Notes: a model not told the origin generated them from the letters alone. 64,000 nt of DNA from Arthrobacter sp. MYb213 (GCF_002979915.1 NZ_PCQA01000002.1:310001-374000), one strand, 5' to 3'. Shown: positions 16,891 to 26,901, counted from the stretch's first letter. Made by a program: numbers and translations.

Positions 16891-17505
16891 TTAGGATTCC
16901 ATCGCTTCTGCAGTGACGCGCTTGAGGGCGGCCGAGGCATGTGCCTTGAGGTCGTTGTTGCCTAAGGAAACATCCCACCGCCAGAACAGGTTTCCGTTAA
17001 CGAGTCCATACATTCGGGTGGACGAGGCATACTGTTTAGCATTTTTGCTGCGCAGCAGCGCTTCGGTGGCCAACTGGATACGCGGGCCATCAATGAGCCC
17101 GTAATAAAGTTCGGAGATTCCGCCCGGCTGCACGATATGCGCTTGGATCTTAAATCCCTCTTTGGTGTGCAATTTCTGCACATCATCTGCAGAGCGTAGC
17201 GCCGGGAAGATATCTCCGGGTGTCATTCCTGGTCCGGAGTCGGCATCTTGCTGTTGGCGTTCTAACGCCCAAAAGCCGTTCTCTACGGACAGGATGCGTA
17301 GCTTGGTGCCGTCGGCATCGGTCAGCCACGCTTCGCTACGGTATTCCAAATATGGTGCGCCAACGTCATGGAAGGTGACATGTTGCCAGAAGTGCGGATC
17401 CGACTCTTCGCCTTCACCGAGGCGCCCGGTCCCTTCCCAGCTTCCAATAAGCCAAGCAAAGGGGACGAGTTCCGGCGTGAGATCCGTGGGAATATCAAAA
17501 GCCAT
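16891..17505 (-). CDS. Nitrobindin-like heme protein (FABP family, DUF1794)
   Basis: 204 residues. A beta-barrel of the fatty-acid-binding-protein-like family with the G-x-W-x-G-x-G motif GSWEGTG (21-27) and a C-terminal HASAALKR segment, where nitrobindins place the heme-ligating histidine. Actinobacterial members bind ferric heme and react with peroxynitrite or NO. It ends two bases before the ygfZ-like start, so both are translated from one mRNA, which suggests a shared role under oxidative or nitrosative stress. Confidence 0.88.
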   Translation of the reverse strand: MAFDIPTDLTPELVPFAWLIGSWEGTGRLGEGEESDPHFWQHVTFHDVGAPYLEYRSEAWLTDADGTKLRILSVENGFWALERQQQDADSGPGMTPGDIFPALRSADDVQKLHTKEGFKIQAHIVQPGGISELYYGLIDGPRIQLATEALLRSKNAKQYASSTRMYGLVNGNLFWRWDVSLGNNDLKAHASAALKRVTAEAMES

Positions 17506-17538
17506 TAAACTAGCTGCTCCTTAAAGCTTCGTTAAATG

Positions 17539-17574
17539 AAAATAGCGCACACATTTTTGTGTGCGCTATTTTTA
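17539..17574. terminator. Terminator after the 39-residue membrane protein gene
   Basis: AAAATAGCGCACACA and its complement form a 14-15-bp stem with T-runs on both sides. It overlaps the stop codon of the short minus-strand gene. Confidence 0.8.
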
Positions 17575-17691
17575 CTTCTGCCCCTTGAAAAGACGCTTTA
17601 CAACAAGTCCAGCGAATCCGGCCATGCCCAGACCTGCAACGGTCAGCAAGGCGAGGAAGAAAATTTCGAGTGCAAGGTAATTTTCATTCAT
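17572..17691 (-). CDS. 39-residue single-span membrane protein
   Basis: A minus-strand frame too short for usual gene callers: MNENYLALEIFFLALLTVAG, then a Gly-rich second half of one long hydrophobic helix, ending VKRLFKGQK. A negative N-terminus, one span and a basic C-terminus predict an N-out/C-in membrane peptide. It ends exactly inside a strong terminator, as a real gene would. No family is recognised. It lies between the nitrobindin-like gene and a larger membrane protein gene. Confidence 0.6.
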   Translation of the reverse strand: MNENYLALEIFFLALLTVAGLGMAGFAGLVVKRLFKGQK

Positions 17692-17761
17692 GCCTACATC
17701 TTAGCCCGAGCGCCTTGCCATTTGAGACACTCGTGACGAAGCAGGCATCACATTTCTTCAA

Positions 17762-18496
17762 TTAGTTCAACAAGACCATCGCATACCAGCTCAGTGCCCC
17801 GGCTAACAGCAGGATGCCGCAGGCTAGCGCGAGCACTCCTGAGATAGTGCGCACACTGCGCGAGGACAAAGCCAACGCGCGCAAGCTACCGACTAACAGC
17901 CCTGAAAGTATTCCGATGCACAGCGCCGGAGCCCAGTGCGGGCCAAAGGTCAACGCGCTAGCTAGCGCGCCGAGGGCGCCGCCAATAAGTGGTGCAAGGA
18001 TAAAGGTGATGCGGTCAGGCCAGCGAGTAATCGCGATGGCTCCGGCACCGAGCAACGCCAACAACGTGGTCAAGGTGGTCCCAAATGCCGAGTCGCTAAG
18101 CCCAATCGCGGCCCACCCGGCACCCTGTGTCACGATAGCCAACCCGGTCACTCCGGAGACCACACCTGCAAGTCGTCCCTCGGAAGAAGCGCCACGCAAT
18201 ACTTGCGTAATGAAAATCAGCAGCACTCCGGCGGCAATGACCTCCACGCTATGTGAAGTTTGAGTGGCTCCGGGCATAAAAAGAGTCGCCGCGGTGGACG
18301 CTAAGGCACAGAGAAACAAGATCACGCTCAGTGTCCACGGGGTCTCCGAACGTGTCATCCGAGGCCAAGCGTAGGCAAAAATTAGTTGCACCACTACGGC
18401 GACAATTGCCATTGCAAAGTTCACCGAACTCCATGCGGCAGCTCCAAGCAACAGGGCGGCCGCCAGCAGCCCACTGATCAGTACCTTGATTCGCAA
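17762..18496 (-). CDS. Hypothetical integral membrane protein
   Basis: 244 residues with about eight hydrophobic segments spread over the whole length and only short polar loops (WPRMTRSETPW, RGASSEGRL, RWPDRI). Composition is Ala/Leu/Gly-rich. I do not recognise the family. It is divergent from the GlnR-like gene, with 128 bases between the starts. Confidence 0.75.
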   Translation of the reverse strand: MRIKVLISGLLAAALLLGAAAWSSVNFAMAIVAVVVQLIFAYAWPRMTRSETPWTLSVILFLCALASTAATLFMPGATQTSHSVEVIAAGVLLIFITQVLRGASSEGRLAGVVSGVTGLAIVTQGAGWAAIGLSDSAFGTTLTTLLALLGAGAIAITRWPDRITFILAPLIGGALGALASALTFGPHWAPALCIGILSGLLVGSLRALALSSRSVRTISGVLALACGILLLAGALSWYAMVLLN

Positions 18497-18624
18497 ACCA
18501 AATTTCCCATCGGTAATAGTCGGGGCACTTGCACGTGCGCATGCAAGCTTTGAATGGTTCTTTCCTTATACTGTGACACGTAAAAACTATATTTTTGTAA
18601 CTATATGGCAGGAGGAAGTCCGTC

Positions 18625-19281
18625 ATGGCGCACCTACTGCTCCTAAGCAACAACGCAGACACCGTCGCGCAGGTACTTCCGGCGCTAGAACTACTGCTTC
18701 ACGAAGTTCGTTGCCTACCTGCAACCTCCGAGGCGCTCACCCAACTAGGTGAGAGCGAAGCGGTCATTCTTGATGCTCGCACCGACCTAGTCGCGGCTCG
18801 ATCCCTGGCGCAAACCATAAACTCTACCGCCAACCTGCCATTGCTTTTGGTCATTGGCGAGGGTGGCCTTGGAGTGTTGAACTCTGGTTGGAACATTTCG
18901 GATTTCATCATGCCCACCGCGGCCCCTGGAGAACTCGAAGCGCGCATCAGGCTGATCCTTTCGACACAGACCGAAATCGTTGCACCAAAAAACACTTCCG
19001 GACTAACCATCGATGAGCTCAGTTACACCGCTCGAATAGATCGCCGCATGCTGGATCTGACGTACAAAGAATTTGAGCTGCTCAAATATCTCTGGCAATT
19101 TCCTGGCCGAGTATTCACCCGTGAACAACTACTACACGAGGTGTGGGGCTACGACTACTACGGAGGCACACGAACCGTGGACGTTCACGTGCGTCGTTTA
19201 CGCGCAAAGCTCGGTACCGATCATGAACAATTGATTGGCACCGTGCGAAATGTCGGCTACCGCTTCCACAGCGAAGTTTAA
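18625..19281 (+). CDS. glnR: GlnR-type orphan response regulator
   Basis: 218 residues of the OmpR family. The receiver-like domain keeps Asp50 (AVILDARTDL) but lacks the usual acidic pair near residues 8-10 (SNN instead), so classical phosphorylation is unlikely, as in GlnR. The winged-helix domain has LDLTYKEFELLKYLWQFPGR, FTREQLLHEVWGYDYYGGTR and VDVHVRRLRAKLG, nearly the GlnR consensus. GlnR controls nitrogen-assimilation genes in actinobacteria. The neighbouring mshD repeats the mycobacterial arrangement, where glnR and mshD are adjacent. AGGAGGAA precedes the ATG. The leader holds GTGAC and GTAAC elements that could be a weak autoregulatory site. Confidence 0.82.
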   Translation: MAHLLLLSNNADTVAQVLPALELLLHEVRCLPATSEALTQLGESEAVILDARTDLVAARSLAQTINSTANLPLLLVIGEGGLGVLNSGWNISDFIMPTAAPGELEARIRLILSTQTEIVAPKNTSGLTIDELSYTARIDRRMLDLTYKEFELLKYLWQFPGRVFTREQLLHEVWGYDYYGGTRTVDVHVRRLRAKLGTDHEQLIGTVRNVGYRFHSEV

Positions 19282-19319
19282 GTTTGTTCCGCCACTAGTC
19301 CACGCGCGGATCATCGGGC

Positions 19320-19331
19320 TAAGGTGTTGGT
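19320..19331 (+). promoter_or_regulatory. -10 element of a likely leaderless mshD promoter
   Basis: TAAGGT (19320-19325) followed by six bases and the ATG of mshD, with no Shine-Dalgarno. The transcript would begin at or within a base of the start codon. Confidence 0.5.
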
Positions 19332-20291
19332 ATGAGCGAACTGCCACTGACAACTTTGACCATCCAAAAAACGCAAGGTGAACTGGAAGAACGCGATCTT
19401 TCCGATGTTCGCAAACTTGCCACGACGGCGCAAGAATCCGATGGGAATCCCCCGCTCAGCGACCAGACTCTGGTAGCCCTAGCCACGGAAGATTCCGCCG
19501 AATCAGTGCTCAGCCTGCGCGCCGAACGTCAGCTAGAGCCAGGGGAAACTGCCTTGGTTGGAGTGCTTGTCGCGGTACGTGATGCAGCGTCAAATAGCTG
19601 GGTGGTAGAGCTTGTGGTGCACCCCGAACACCGCGAGCAAGGAATCGGTTCGGCGTTGCTTGAACGCCTAGGCGAAGACCTTGAATTGAGCAGCATTCAG
19701 GCGTGGGCTCATGGTGGACATCCGGCGGCTAAAAAGTTAGCGGCCGGCATCGGCCTTGCCACCGTGCGCGAGCTGTACAAGTTGCGCCGTGTTGATTCCG
19801 AAGCTTTGGAAGTTCCCGAACTCAAACAACGCAGCACGGTGCGGACCTTCCGTGTGGGCGAGGACGAGCCTGCCTGGTTGGCAGCAAATAGCGCCTCCTT
19901 CGCGCATCATCCGGAACAGGGATCACTGACCTTGACGGACCTAGATTCGCGTATGGCCGAAGACTGGTTTGACCCAACGGGTTTCTTCTTGGCCTTTGAT
20001 GCTGAAGAACAGCTGATCGCCTATCACTGGACCAAGATCCATCCCGCCACAGCCGATGCGGTTCGCCCGATGGGCGAGGTATATGTCGTCGGTGTAGTTC
20101 CCGAGGCTCAAGGCCTGGGGCTTGGCCGAATCTTGACGGCGATGGGTGTGAACTACCTGTTGGAGCTCGGAGTGGGCTCGGTACTGCTCTATGTAGATGC
20201 AGATAATGAGCCTGCGGTAAATCTATACCGTTCATTGGGCTTCACACTTTGGGACACCGACATCATGTACGGTCCGCAGCCGATAGAATAA
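19332..20291 (+). CDS. mshD: Mycothiol synthase
   Basis: 319 residues with two tandem GNAT acetyltransferase domains, the layout of MshD. The first has VVELVVHPEHREQGIGSALL. The second has VYVVGVVPEAQGLGLGRILT and a C-terminal VLLYVDADNEPAVNLYRSLG. It acetylates Cys-GlcN-Ins with acetyl-CoA, the last step of mycothiol biosynthesis, giving the main low-molecular-weight thiol of actinobacteria. The start is ATG 19332, probably on a leaderless mRNA. ppk follows after 85 bases. Confidence 0.92.
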   Translation: MSELPLTTLTIQKTQGELEERDLSDVRKLATTAQESDGNPPLSDQTLVALATEDSAESVLSLRAERQLEPGETALVGVLVAVRDAASNSWVVELVVHPEHREQGIGSALLERLGEDLELSSIQAWAHGGHPAAKKLAAGIGLATVRELYKLRRVDSEALEVPELKQRSTVRTFRVGEDEPAWLAANSASFAHHPEQGSLTLTDLDSRMAEDWFDPTGFFLAFDAEEQLIAYHWTKIHPATADAVRPMGEVYVVGVVPEAQGLGLGRILTAMGVNYLLELGVGSVLLYVDADNEPAVNLYRSLGFTLWDTDIMYGPQPIE

Positions 20292-20376
20292 TAATGCACC
20301 AGGTATAAACCAGTTTTTGAACGGTGCGTTGAGGTGCAATGAGATTTCCACTTGCAGAAAGAAGCGAGTTAAGTAG

Positions 20377-22593
20377 ATGACTACCACCCCCAAACAGCCG
20401 GCATCACAGCTTCGCGATGTGCCAGCATCCAAGATGAATGAAGACCGCATTGAGCCGGCGATCAAGTCGCCCGTGCGTCATCCCGAGGGTGATTTTAACA
20501 ATGAACGCTTCTTGGACCGCGAGCTATCTTGGTTGCACTTCAACGCGCGAGTCCTAGAACTCGCCGAAGACGCCAGCCTGCCGCTGCTTGAACGAGTCAA
20601 TTTTCTTTCAATCTTCGGTTCAAATCTGGACGAATTTTTCATGGTGCGTGTGGCCGGGCTCAAACGCCGCATTGCCACAGGTATGGCGGTTCCCGCAGCC
20701 AACAGCATGAACCCGGTAGACCAGCTCGAACTGCTACTGAATTCTGCTCATGAGCTACAGACCCGCCATGCGATGGTTTTTGCCGACCAGGTGCGTCCGG
20801 CCTTAGCCGAAGAAGGCATCCGCATTACTCGTTGGGACGAGCTAGGCGAGACCGAACGCGAAACACTCTCCGCATGGTTCATCTCCCAGGTGTTCCCGGT
20901 ACTCACCCCACTCGCCGTGGACCCTGCCCACCCATTCCCGTACATCTCCGGACTCTCGCTGAACCTTGCGGTGGTGGTGCGAAATCCACTGACCGGCAAG
21001 GAACTATTTGCCCGTCTGAAGGTGCCGGACACCATTGCCCGACTCGTCGGTATCGATGGCGTCAAAGCCGCCCACTCCTCCCAGCGCACCGCACGTTTTA
21101 TTCCGCTTGAAGCACTCATCGCGGTGCACTTGGACCTATTGTTCCCGGGTATGGAAATCGTGGAGCATCACTTCTTCCGGGTAACCCGTAACGAGGACCT
21201 AGAGGTTGAAGAAGACGACGCAGAAAATCTTCTCCAGGCTCTGGAGAAAGAACTGTTGCGCCGCCGATTCGGCCCACCGGTTCGTTTGGAAGTGGTCGAT
21301 GACGTTAATCCGCAGATCCTCGAGCTATTGGTCCGCGAACTAAACATCGAAGACGACGAGGTCTTTAGACTTCCCGCACCACTGGACTTACGTGGACTCG
21401 GTGTGATCGGCTCCTTGGACCGCACCGAACTGCACTACACCAAGCACGTAGGTCACACTTCCCGGTTCCTCAATGAGTCCGAAACCGCGAAGGCCGCCAA
21501 CGTTTTTGGTGCGGTCCGTCGGCGCGACATCCTGTTGCACCACCCCTACGATTCCTTCTCCACCTCGGTACAAGCCTTCTTGGAACAGGCAGCCTCTGAT
21601 CCTAAGGTCATGGCAATCAAGCAGACCCTGTACCGAACCAGCGGGGACTCCCCCATTGTTGACGCACTAATTGACGCGGCCGAAGCCGGCAAACAGGTCC
21701 TTGCCCTGGTAGAAATTAAGGCCCGCTTTGATGAGCAGGCAAATATCAGTTGGGCCCGCAAACTTGAGCAAGCCGGCGTGCACGTGGTCTACGGGATTGT
21801 GGGCCTCAAAACCCATTCCAAGCTCTCCTTGGTAGTTCGCAAGGAAGGCGACAAGCTACGTCGCTACTGCCATATCGGCACCGGTAACTACCACCCACGC
21901 ACGGCCCGCTACTACGAGGACTTCGGCTTACTCACCTGTGATGAGGCCGTCGGCGAAGATGTGTCAAGGCTCTTCAATCAGCTCTCGGGTTACGCTCCGC
22001 GCTCCACCTATCACCGGTTGCTGGTGGCCCCACGTACCGTACGTACCGGGCTTCTGGAACTGATTGAAAAGGAAATCAGCAATGCCGCCGAGGGCAAAGA
22101 GGCCTCGGTCTATATCAAGGTCAACTCGATGGTTGATGAAGCCATCATTGACGCGCTGTACCGAGCCAGCCAGGCCGGGGTAAAAGTCAATGTGATCGTG
22201 CGAGGTATTTGTGCGTTGCGCCCAGGTCTGCCAGGGCTGAGCGAGAATATCGAGGTTCGTTCTATCCTGGGCAGATTCTTGGAACACAGCCGAGTGTTCA
22301 TCTTTGCTAATTCCGGTGACCCTTTGGTCTATATCGGTAGCGCCGACATGATGCATCGAAACCTGGACCGTCGCGTGGAAGCCTTGGTGTCTCTTCGCGA
22401 CCAGGAAGATATCGACACCATGACGAGCTTGATGAAGCGTTATATGGATGACTCCACCATGAGTTGGCATTTGGGTGCCGACGGGGCCTGGACCAGACAT
22501 CATCGAGACGCCGATGGAAACCCATTGACAGATATCCAATTTTGGCTCATGGAAGAGCATGCCCGACGTCGAATGAGTGGGCTGCACAACTAG
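20377..22593 (+). CDS. ppk: Polyphosphate kinase 1
   Basis: 738 residues, full-length PPK1. The N-terminal domain starts [17 protein letters not shown] and carries [13 protein letters not shown]. The two phospholipase-D-like catalytic halves include [18 protein letters not shown] and the autophosphorylated histidine (about His499) in [20 protein letters not shown]. It reversibly makes polyphosphate from ATP. Its stop codon overlaps the GTG start of the next gene by one base (TAGTG). The pairing ppk-mutT1 is common in actinobacteria. Confidence 0.96.
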   Translation: MTTTPKQPASQLRDVPASKMNEDRIEPAIKSPVRHPEGDFNNERFLDRELSWLHFNARVLELAEDASLPLLERVNFLSIFGSNLDEFFMVRVAGLKRRIATGMAVPAANSMNPVDQLELLLNSAHELQTRHAMVFADQVRPALAEEGIRITRWDELGETERETLSAWFISQVFPVLTPLAVDPAHPFPYISGLSLNLAVVVRNPLTGKELFARLKVPDTIARLVGIDGVKAAHSSQRTARFIPLEALIAVHLDLLFPGMEIVEHHFFRVTRNEDLEVEEDDAENLLQALEKELLRRRFGPPVRLEVVDDVNPQILELLVRELNIEDDEVFRLPAPLDLRGLGVIGSLDRTELHYTKHVGHTSRFLNESETAKAANVFGAVRRRDILLHHPYDSFSTSVQAFLEQAASDPKVMAIKQTLYRTSGDSPIVDALIDAAEAGKQVLALVEIKARFDEQANISWARKLEQAGVHVVYGIVGLKTHSKLSLVVRKEGDKLRRYCHIGTGNYHPRTARYYEDFGLLTCDEAVGEDVSRLFNQLSGYAPRSTYHRLLVAPRTVRTGLLELIEKEISNAAEGKEASVYIKVNSMVDEAIIDALYRASQAGVKVNVIVRGICALRPGLPGLSENIEVRSILGRFLEHSRVFIFANSGDPLVYIGSADMMHRNLDRRVEALVSLRDQEDIDTMTSLMKRYMDDSTMSWHLGADGAWTRHHRDADGNPLTDIQFWLMEEHARRRMSGLHN

Positions 22594-23594
22594 TGAACAG
22601 TACTCCAGACTCCCGCTTGGTGCTTTCCTCACTGCAACGCTCCAGCGATGCCGAAGAGATCCGACTCGGCGAATTTGATGTGATTGCAGCCGGGGCGATC
22701 CCTTGGCGAATTGAACATGGACAACTGCAAGTGATGCTCATCCACCGTCCGCGCTATGACGATTGGTCTTGGCCCAAGGGCAAGCTTGACGCGGGAGAAT
22801 CAATTCCCGAATGCGCGATTCGGGAGGTCCGCGAGGAAGTCGGGCTGAACATCACGCTGGGACTGCCGCTAGCGGCCACCGCATACACGGTCAAAAGCAA
22901 AACGAAGGTTGTCTACTACTGGGCGGCACGAATTGATGCTGGGGTCACTGAGCAACCCGACGGGACCGAGTGTGATCAGTCGCGCTGGGTTCAGGCGGAA
23001 CAGGCTCGTGGGCAGCTAACTAACCCCTCGGATATCGCCCCGCTCGATGACCTGATCAAGGCCCATGCCCACCAGCGTTTAGAAAGCATGCCTTTCATCA
23101 TTGCGCGTCATGCCAAAGCGAAGCCGCGCGGCAAATGGACTCGCGCCGAAGGTGAACGTCCGTTAGCCGCCACCGGCAGACGCCAAGCCCTCGCCCTGGC
23201 CCGGATGCTCGAAGCTTGGCGTCCTTCACATGTCGCTTCGTCCCCTTGGGTTCGTTGCGTCCAAACGGTGACCCCCTATGTGTCGCTGCATGAGATCAAA
23301 TTAAAAACCATCAACTCGATCACCGAGCACGCGGCCAATCGGAAACCCGACAAGGCCACCCGTGCCCTTGAAAAGCTGGTTGCCAAGACACGCTCTCAGG
23401 TGGTGTGCATGCATCGTCCGGTGCTTCCCTTGGCCCTTGCAGTCTTGCGTTCTAAGCTTTCGTCGAAGGCGGCCGCGATCCTGCCGAGCAGTGATCCATT
23501 CTTAGAACCGGGCGGAGTGATCATTGCCCATCAGGTGCCCGGATCCAAACATCAGTTCGTCTCGGTGGAGATCCACGCGCCATATCACGACTAA
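22593..23594 (+). CDS. mutT1: MutT1-like Nudix hydrolase fused to a histidine phosphatase
   Basis: 333 residues from GTG 22593 (reads MNSTPDSRLV). An N-terminal Nudix domain contains the full box GKLDAGESIPECAIREVREE, then VGL (about 63-85). A C-terminal SixA-like histidine phosphatase domain starts FIIARHAKAKPRGKW (about 168). This fusion matches mycobacterial MutT1, which hydrolyses 8-oxo-GTP or 8-oxo-dGTP and diadenosine polyphosphates. The upstream frame to 22464 overlaps ppk and is not family-like, so the one-base overlap with ppk (coupling) decides the start. The pair may couple nucleotide sanitation with phosphate metabolism. Confidence 0.88.
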   Translation: MNSTPDSRLVLSSLQRSSDAEEIRLGEFDVIAAGAIPWRIEHGQLQVMLIHRPRYDDWSWPKGKLDAGESIPECAIREVREEVGLNITLGLPLAATAYTVKSKTKVVYYWAARIDAGVTEQPDGTECDQSRWVQAEQARGQLTNPSDIAPLDDLIKAHAHQRLESMPFIIARHAKAKPRGKWTRAEGERPLAATGRRQALALARMLEAWRPSHVASSPWVRCVQTVTPYVSLHEIKLKTINSITEHAANRKPDKATRALEKLVAKTRSQVVCMHRPVLPLALAVLRSKLSSKAAAILPSSDPFLEPGGVIIAHQVPGSKHQFVSVEIHAPYHD

Positions 23595-23675
23595 CCACTG
23601 GACACGCGTTGCATCTACCCTCAAAAGCGACTATGACTAGAGGTGAGAGAAATCACGTCCAAGGAGGCTAATGCC

Positions 23676-24005
23676 ATGTCCGCTCATCAGCCAGAGCAGC
23701 CGGTTCAGAAAATTGTGCATCAAGGGTTGCGTCTGGATCATGACGAAAGTCGCCAACGCTACAGCCTTTGGCATGGCTCCACCTTCATCGGTTTTATTGG
23801 TTATCAGCGCGAAGATCAGCTGGTGACCTTGCAACACACGATCGTTAATGAGGAATTCGGCAAGCGCGGCTACGCTCGTGCACTGGTGACCATGGTGCTC
23901 GATAAATTACGTGCCGAGGGAGTAAAAATTGTTCCTGAGTGCAGTTACGTACAGGACTATTTGAACCGTTACCCCGAATACCACGACATGGTTGCCACCC
24001 AATAG
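23676..24005 (+). CDS. GNAT-related N-acetyltransferase (YjdJ/GCN5-like small domain)
   Basis: 109 residues. A minimal acetyl-CoA-binding fold with the pattern LQHTIVNEEFGKRGYARALV and a C-terminal IVPECSYVQDYLNRYPEY, as in the small YjdJ/NATD1-type acetyltransferases. The ATG at 23676 has AAGGAGG eight bases upstream and is preferred over the longer frame from 23643. Substrate unknown. It lies alone between mutT1 and thyA. Confidence 0.82.
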   Translation: MSAHQPEQPVQKIVHQGLRLDHDESRQRYSLWHGSTFIGFIGYQREDQLVTLQHTIVNEEFGKRGYARALVTMVLDKLRAEGVKIVPECSYVQDYLNRYPEYHDMVATQ

Positions 24006-24063
24006 CTAGCGAAGTCTCACAGTTCGGTTGTAGCTCTAGCGCTAGGGCTACAGCTACGATGGA

Positions 24064-24879
24064 ATGGTGACTTCCCAGAACATCGAGACCCCATACGAAG
24101 ATCTGTTGCGCGACGTGCTGGAAAACGGCATCGCCAAAGAGGATCGCACCGGCACCGGCACACTTTCGGTGTTTGGTCGTCAGCTCCGCTTTGATCTGAG
24201 CAAATCTTTCCCGCTGATCACCACCAAGCGGGTGCATTTCAAATCTGTCGCCGCAGAACTCCTTTGGTTCTTGCGTGGCGAATCGAATGTGAAGTGGTTG
24301 CAGGATCAAGGCGTGCGCATTTGGAACGAGTGGGCCGATGCAGATGGCGAGCTCGGTCCGGTTTATGGTGTGCAATGGCGCAGCTGGCCCACCCCGGACG
24401 GCGCCCACATTGACCAAATTTCTGAGGTCATGGAATCTCTGCGCACCAACCCGGAATCGCGTCGTCATATCGTTTCGGCATGGAACGTCTCGGAAATTAA
24501 GCACATGGCGCTGCCCCCATGCCACGTGTTTTTCCAGTTTTACGTGGCTGATGGAAAACTCTCCTGCCAGCTTTATCAGCGAAGCGCTGACATGTTCCTC
24601 GGAGTCCCCTTTAACATTGCTTCCTACGCGCTGCTGACCAAGATGGTCGCCGCACAGCTTGATTTGGAACCGGGTGAGTTCATCTGGACCGGTGGAGACA
24701 CACATATCTACACCAACCATTTGGACCAAGTTCGCGAACAGCTCAGTCGCGATCCGTATCCCTACCCAACGCTGGAATTCGCGTCCAAGCCAAAGTCAAT
24801 CTTTGACTACACGCTCGAAGACTTCGTGCTCAACGATTACCAGCATCACCCAACGATCAAGGGAAGCGTCGCGGTATGA
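24064..24879 (+). CDS. thyA: Thymidylate synthase
   Basis: 271 residues. It converts dUMP to dTMP with methylenetetrahydrofolate. The active-site cysteine is Cys153 in [51 protein letters not shown] and GDTHIYTNH are all present. The start could be ATG 24064 or GTG 24067. TACGAT lies six bases before the GTG, which would fit a leaderless transcript. folA overlaps by four bases (ATGA), so the two folate-cycle enzymes are coupled: DHFR regenerates the dihydrofolate made here. Confidence 0.97.
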   Translation: MVTSQNIETPYEDLLRDVLENGIAKEDRTGTGTLSVFGRQLRFDLSKSFPLITTKRVHFKSVAAELLWFLRGESNVKWLQDQGVRIWNEWADADGELGPVYGVQWRSWPTPDGAHIDQISEVMESLRTNPESRRHIVSAWNVSEIKHMALPPCHVFFQFYVADGKLSCQLYQRSADMFLGVPFNIASYALLTKMVAAQLDLEPGEFIWTGGDTHIYTNHLDQVREQLSRDPYPYPTLEFASKPKSIFDYTLEDFVLNDYQHHPTIKGSVAV

Positions 24880-25424
24880 GTTCACGTCACGCGAAAGAAT
24901 CTCAGAGCCTCATAGGTGCCATTTGGGCGCAGGGCGCCAACGGCATCATTGGCGCTGGCGGCACGATGCCCTGGCATGTGCCAGAAGATCTCGCGCATTT
25001 TAAACGAGTCACCGCCGGTCATCCGGTAATCATGGGCCGCAATACCTGGGACTCTTTCCCGGAGAAATACCGGCCCCTACCAAACCGCAGTAATATCGTG
25101 CTGACCTCCGGTGACCACGAACAACTGCGTACCGCCGGCGCACTTGCTGTCGGCTCGGTAGACGAAGCCTTGGCGTTGGCTAAACAAAGCGAAGGCAGCG
25201 AAGAAATTTGGATTATCGGCGGAGGAAAGCTCTACGCCGCCACCCTAGATTTGTTGGACATCGCCGTGATTACACGGCTGAACCTCAGCCCTACCGGGGA
25301 TACCAAAGCCCCCACCTTGACTAAAGACTTTGTCCTGTCCTCAGCCGACCCGGCTGAGCAATGGCACAGCTCAAAAAGCGGAACCGAATTCCGCTTCGAA
25401 TCTTGGATCCGTGAAAAGGACTAA
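24876..25424 (+). CDS. folA: Dihydrofolate reductase
   Basis: 182 residues. NADPH-dependent reduction of dihydrofolate. Family features in order are [28 protein letters not shown] (substrate loop and acidic residue), [12 protein letters not shown] (NADPH site), and [16 protein letters not shown]. The start overlaps the thyA stop (ATGA), the classic coupling of these two genes. Confidence 0.95.
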   Translation: MSSRHAKESQSLIGAIWAQGANGIIGAGGTMPWHVPEDLAHFKRVTAGHPVIMGRNTWDSFPEKYRPLPNRSNIVLTSGDHEQLRTAGALAVGSVDEALALAKQSEGSEEIWIIGGGKLYAATLDLLDIAVITRLNLSPTGDTKAPTLTKDFVLSSADPAEQWHSSKSGTEFRFESWIREKD

Positions 25425-25429
25425 CCTAC

Positions 25430-25657
25430 GTGAAAAAATACTTGAGCGAGCTCAAACAACACTCTGACGCGTTGTTTATCCTCGGATACATGCTGTTCCC
25501 GTTGCTCGCCCTCGTGGTAGCGGTGCTGGGCTTCTTCATGGTGCTCGACGGCGCCAAGATTTTCGGCCTCATCTTGTTGCTGGTCCCCACCCAACTATTT
25601 ATCTTTGCCGCAATGTGGGCGATCAAGAATCGCAAACTATTGCTAGAGGAGAAGTAA
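25430..25657 (+). CDS. Small two-span membrane protein
   Basis: 75 residues from GTG 25430, five bases after the folA stop, so probably the last gene of the thyA-folA operon. Two hydrophobic helices (about 16-40 and 45-66) with a short KIF loop, a charged N-terminus and a basic/acidic C-terminus ([10 protein letters not shown]). No family assigned. A terminator follows. Confidence 0.7.
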   Translation: MKKYLSELKQHSDALFILGYMLFPLLALVVAVLGFFMVLDGAKIFGLILLLVPTQLFIFAAMWAIKNRKLLLEEK

Positions 25658-25673
25658 AGCTTCTGCTTACTCA

Positions 25674-25710
25674 AATCACACCCGAACCCTGCTGGGGCTC
25701 GGGTGTGATT
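25674..25710 (+). terminator. Terminator of the thyA-folA operon
   Basis: AATCACACCCGA and TCGGGTGTGATT form a perfect 12-bp stem around a 13-base loop; T-rich sequence follows. Confidence 0.8.
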
Positions 25711-25769
25711 CTGCTTTAACTGCTGTAACGAACCGAGCCGGTTGCCCTGAATCGTCCTACCATGGAGAT

Positions 25770-26888
25770 ATGACTTCATCTGTTGGATTTGTTGGTTACC
25801 GTGGCATGGTTGGTTCCGTGCTGATGCAGCGCATGCTCGACGAGGGCGATTTTGCGCAACTGAACCCGGTCTTTTTCTCGACGTCGAATGCCGGTGGTGC
25901 AGCCCCTAGCTTTGCGCAGGGCGCCGAACCGCTGCAGGACGCCTACGATATTAATACTCTGGCCAAGCTGCCGATTATCGTCACCGCTCAGGGCGGAGAT
26001 TACACCGCTAAGGTGCACAGCGAGCTGCGTAAGTACGGTTGGGATGGCCTGTGGATCGATGCAGCCTCCACCTTGCGCATGAACGAAGACTCGGTCATCG
26101 TGCTGGACCCGGTGAACCGAAATGTCATCGACCAGTCCTTGGTTGCAGGCGTGAAAGATTTTGTCGGCGGTAACTGCACCGTCTCGTGCATGCTTATGGG
26201 TCTGGGTGGGCTGTTCAAGAACAACCTGGTCGAGTGGAGCACTTCCATGACCTACCAGGCAGCTTCCGGTGGCGGCGCACGCCATATGCGCGAGCTGCTG
26301 ACCCAGTTTGGGGACATTAATTCGACGGTCTCCGCCGAACTCGCCGATCCGGCCTCCGCCATCTTGGACATTGACCGCAAGGTGCTTGAAGCTCAGCGCG
26401 GTGGATTGGACGCCAGCCAGTTTGGTGTACCGCTAGCAGGCTCGCTGATCCCTTGGATCGATGCAGACCTAGGCAACGGCCAGTCCCGCGAAGAGTGGAA
26501 GGCCGGAGCCGAGACGAACAAGATCTTGCAGACCTCCGGGGATCATCACATCATCGTTGACGGCCTGTGCGTACGTATCGGCGCGATGCGTTCGCACTCC
26601 CAGGCGTTGACCATCAAGCTGAAGGATGACCTCTCGGTCTCCGAGATCGAAGCACTGATCGACGAGGACAACGAGTGGGCCAAGGTTGTACCCAATGAAA
26701 AGGAAGCCACCATGGAGCGCCTGACCCCGGTCGCCGCCTCGGGCACCTTGGATATTCCGGTGGGCCGTATCCGCAAGCTGGAAATGGGACCTAAGTACAT
26801 CTCCGCGTTCACCGTCGGTGACCAGCTGCTCTGGGGTGCGGCAGAGCCGTTGCGCCGCATGCTGGCCATCGCTCAGGGCCGGCTGTAA
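25770..26888 (+). CDS. asd: Aspartate-semialdehyde dehydrogenase, E. coli-type
   Basis: 372 residues. Reductive dephosphorylation of aspartyl phosphate with NADPH, the branch point to lysine, diaminopimelate, threonine and methionine. The sequence follows the long gamma-proteobacterial type: [17 protein letters not shown] at the N-terminus, [17 protein letters not shown] with Cys136 (E. coli Cys135), and [12 protein letters not shown]. Typical actinobacterial Asd is shorter with different motifs. TACCAT lies six bases before the ATG and would give a leaderless mRNA, although GGAG also lies there. Monocistronic. Confidence 0.94.
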   Translation: MTSSVGFVGYRGMVGSVLMQRMLDEGDFAQLNPVFFSTSNAGGAAPSFAQGAEPLQDAYDINTLAKLPIIVTAQGGDYTAKVHSELRKYGWDGLWIDAASTLRMNEDSVIVLDPVNRNVIDQSLVAGVKDFVGGNCTVSCMLMGLGGLFKNNLVEWSTSMTYQAASGGGARHMRELLTQFGDINSTVSAELADPASAILDIDRKVLEAQRGGLDASQFGVPLAGSLIPWIDADLGNGQSREEWKAGAETNKILQTSGDHHIIVDGLCVRIGAMRSHSQALTIKLKDDLSVSEIEALIDEDNEWAKVVPNEKEATMERLTPVAASGTLDIPVGRIRKLEMGPKYISAFTVGDQLLWGAAEPLRRMLAIAQGRL

Positions 26889-26901
26889 AGACAAACAATT
26901 T

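Noticed and set aside
16888-16978. N-terminal extension of the YgfZ-like protein
   Set aside because: It overlaps the end of the upstream nitrobindin-like gene, and the added residues are unlike any family member.
24012-24062. Riboswitch before thyA (repeated tagctctagcgctagggctac)
   Set aside because: Short and explained by partial palindromes near the promoter; no known riboswitch core is visible.
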